This document shows positions 13,688-14,804 of a stretch of DNA of 14,804 bases, piece after piece. Under the pieces are notes generated by a model. The model searched no databases and had not been told where the DNA came from. It worked only from the letters and a program-made list of their open reading frames with translations. The position numbers were made by a program, and so were the translations under genes. How positions within the stretch are numbered: position 1 is the stretch's first letter; every line of letters starts with the position of its first letter. This DNA is from an uncultured Clostridia bacterium (GTDB taxonomy: Bacteria > Bacillota > Clostridia > Lachnospirales > CAMVHY01), in the NCBI GenBank assembly GCA_946415665.1, contig CAMKTI010000032.1:1-14804 (forward strand). The letters run 5' to 3'.

Positions 13688-14581
13688 TATAGTAAACTAA
13701 ACAACATTAATAATTGCCTATTACAAAAGTTCTAAATGTGGTGTTATATACATAGACCAGAGGAGAGCTACGAGTATGAATACAAGGAGCTTTATACATA
13801 ATCCAAAAGGACTGCTACGCGAAGGCAAGAGTATAGTAAATCAATCTGGCAATACAAAATATGTTTTTCGTGTGGCTATGGTTAGGTTGACTTTATGTTA
13901 CAACGTACTGTCACAGCAGCAGAGTTAATCAACCTGTCTGGAATTCTACAACGGTACACTTTCCGAATGGGTCAGAAAGGTTGATGAGGGAAGTTTTGAG
14001 GCTCTTGCGCCAAAAAACAACCTGGCAAAAACCAAAACTCAACGATGAGCAAATGGCAAAAATCAAAGAGACTCTTTTTAAACCGTCAACTGAGCCTGGT
14101 TACTATGTTTGGGATGGCATAACACTTTCTGATTACATAAAAGAGACATATGATGTTGAACTAAGTGTCCGCCAGTGCCAGCGCATTTTCAATTTATGGC
14201 AGAAACAAGTGTGACTTCAATGTAGGCTCCAAAAGGCCCCAAGACTAATGTGAAATCATACCCAAGAGGAAATAAGATTTTTTATAGTGGATTTGTAACA
14301 CCGTCCACTGGAAAACTTTTTGCCCACAAGCCAAGCTGGTTTCATTACAAGACCACGATGGAATCTATCATATTCTCCGAATCTAAATCTGACAGAACAA
14401 GTGCGGCGTGTCACAAGACGTGAAGACAAGCATAATCAATTCTTTGCAGATGCAAAAGAGCTTGAGAAAGCATTAGACTCGTATTATGAAACATATGCTG
14501 AACCCTATGAATACCTGACGTCGTTATGATCATTTCATTTTTTTAGTGAACAATCGGCATAAGTCAATGTCGTTTACTATA
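13688..14581 (+). mobile_element. IS630-family element, degraded, with terminal inverted repeats
   Basis: TATAGTAAAC (13688-13697) and its inverse GTTTACTATA (14572-14581) bound the element. The ends lie at TA dinucleotides, as expected for IS630/mariner insertion. At 894 bases it is shorter than typical elements of about 1.1 kb because of internal loss. It seems to have landed in, or at the edge of, the IS5 remnant on its left. Confidence 0.72.
13776..14529 (+). pseudogene. IS630-family transposase, broken by at least five frame changes and a deletion
   Basis: The protein can be followed across frames. MNTRSFIHNP.. through YVFRVAMV starts at the ATG at 13776. AELINLSGI follows in another frame (about 13912-13950), then TLSEWVRKVDEGSFEALAPK (13956-14015). 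The winged-helix part KPKLNDEQMAKIKETL..DYIKETYDVELSVRQCQRIF is next (about 14029-14190), then NKIFYSGFVTPSTGKLFAHKPSW (14250-14345), and finally SYSPNLNLTEQVRRVTRRE with the C-terminal tail (about 14365-14529). The region with the middle catalytic Asp (LDNA.xxH in relatives) is missing. The Glu of the SPxLNPIE motif survives, with Pro-Ile changed to Leu-Thr. The first Asp block before the NKIFYSG strand is not recognisable. The two open stretches at 13981-14214 and 14320-14529 are pieces of this one dead gene. Confidence 0.9.
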
Positions 14582-14685
14582 ATATTTCTCATATAAGTCA
14601 CCTCACGAAAAAAAACGTATTTCTACCGAGTATACCATGATTTACAAAATAATGTCACTCTAGATACTGTCTACATGAAAAAAAT
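14582..14685. other. Gap between IS630 and the last transposase, with a possible IS5 end
   Basis: There is no gene. ACTGTCTACATGAAAAAA (about 14667-14684) resembles the IS5 end at 13188 (GTGTTTACATAAAAAG) and would be the terminal repeat of the element whose transposase ends at 14686. On the minus strand GAGGTGACTTAT precedes an ATG at 14593-14595 that runs into the IS630 end. This may be the start of a gene interrupted by the IS630 insertion, perhaps the missing left part of the IS5 remnant; it cannot be confirmed. Confidence 0.35.
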
Positions 14686-14804
14686 TTAAAAGAAACAAAA
14701 ATACATAAAGATACAACAGACATAAATAGAAGCAACGAAACCATCAAGGGTCTTAGCATAACGAATGACAATAAAATTCCAATGTTTAAAAGCAAGGAAA
14801 GTAT
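14686..14804 (-). pseudogene. C-terminal end of another IS5-like transposase, cut by the window edge
   Basis: On the minus strand the reading frame gives KHWNFIVIRYAKTLDGFVAS, then IYVCCIFMYFCFF and TAA (14686-14688). This is the typical IS5/IS4-superfamily C-terminus: a W-R-Y-K block after the catalytic Glu, then a hydrophobic tail. Only about 38 residues lie in the window, so it cannot be judged whether the gene is intact. It is not the same subgroup as the remnant at 13188. Confidence 0.65.

Noticed and set aside
13981..14529. Two separate small genes at 13981-14214 and 14320-14529
   Set aside because: Both are pieces of one IS630 transposase split by frameshifts.
1..14804. tRNA, rRNA or riboswitch genes
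   Set aside because: No cloverleaf with a GTTCRANNC-like T-loop and no known RNA signature was seen on either strand; the GC-poor spacers hold only simple hairpins.

Overview
The window is very AT-rich bacterial DNA. It carries Firmicutes/Clostridia-type dnaA and recD2 genes, strong GGAGG-like ribosome binding sites, an Rpn/PD-(D/E)XK nuclease gene and many broken insertion sequences. Together these suggest a low-GC Firmicute with a decaying, repeat-laden genome, plausibly host-associated. The lifestyle and lineage are inferences; the sequence alone does not prove them.

Layout. Positions 1-487 hold a broken IS5-family transposase, followed by about 730 bases of AT-rich DNA without genes but with palindromes and a good promoter. 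A 600-residue membrane-anchored protein of unknown function (1223-3025, +) converges on dnaA (3109-4446, -). dnaA and recD2 (4819-7086, +) are divergent around a spacer with DnaA boxes, the best candidate for oriC in the window. The usual partner dnaN is absent.

Positions 7087-11800 are the most unusual part. Three genes on the minus strand (7100-8443, 8708-9715, 10008-11510) lie in tandem. Each has its own sigma-70-type promoter and its own hairpin terminator. Each unit is bounded by a roughly 105-base copy of the last 35 codons of recD2. Four recD2 tails are present: the genuine one at 6981-7086 and fossils at 8592, 9888 and 11664. The array therefore arose by repeated tandem duplication of a unit made of recD2 tail, terminator, unknown gene and promoter, followed by strong divergence of the gene. 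The first and third products are clearly homologous (a long helical cytoplasmic part, a cluster of hydrophobic segments, then a conserved tail). The middle one has diverged or been recombined.

Positions 11800-13179 hold an Rpn-family nuclease/transposase gene flanked by two direct copies of its roughly 135-base leader. The second leader runs straight into an IS5 remnant. Positions 13188-14804 are an insertion-sequence graveyard: an IS5 orfB remnant, an IS630 element with at least five frame changes and recognisable terminal repeats (13688-14581), and the C-terminus of another IS5-like transposase that runs off the window.

How the parts relate: DnaA starts replication and RecD2 is a repair helicase. 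The unknown proteins look like a rapidly changing, lineage-specific membrane protein family. The rest is mobile DNA. No tRNA, rRNA or CRISPR array was recognised.
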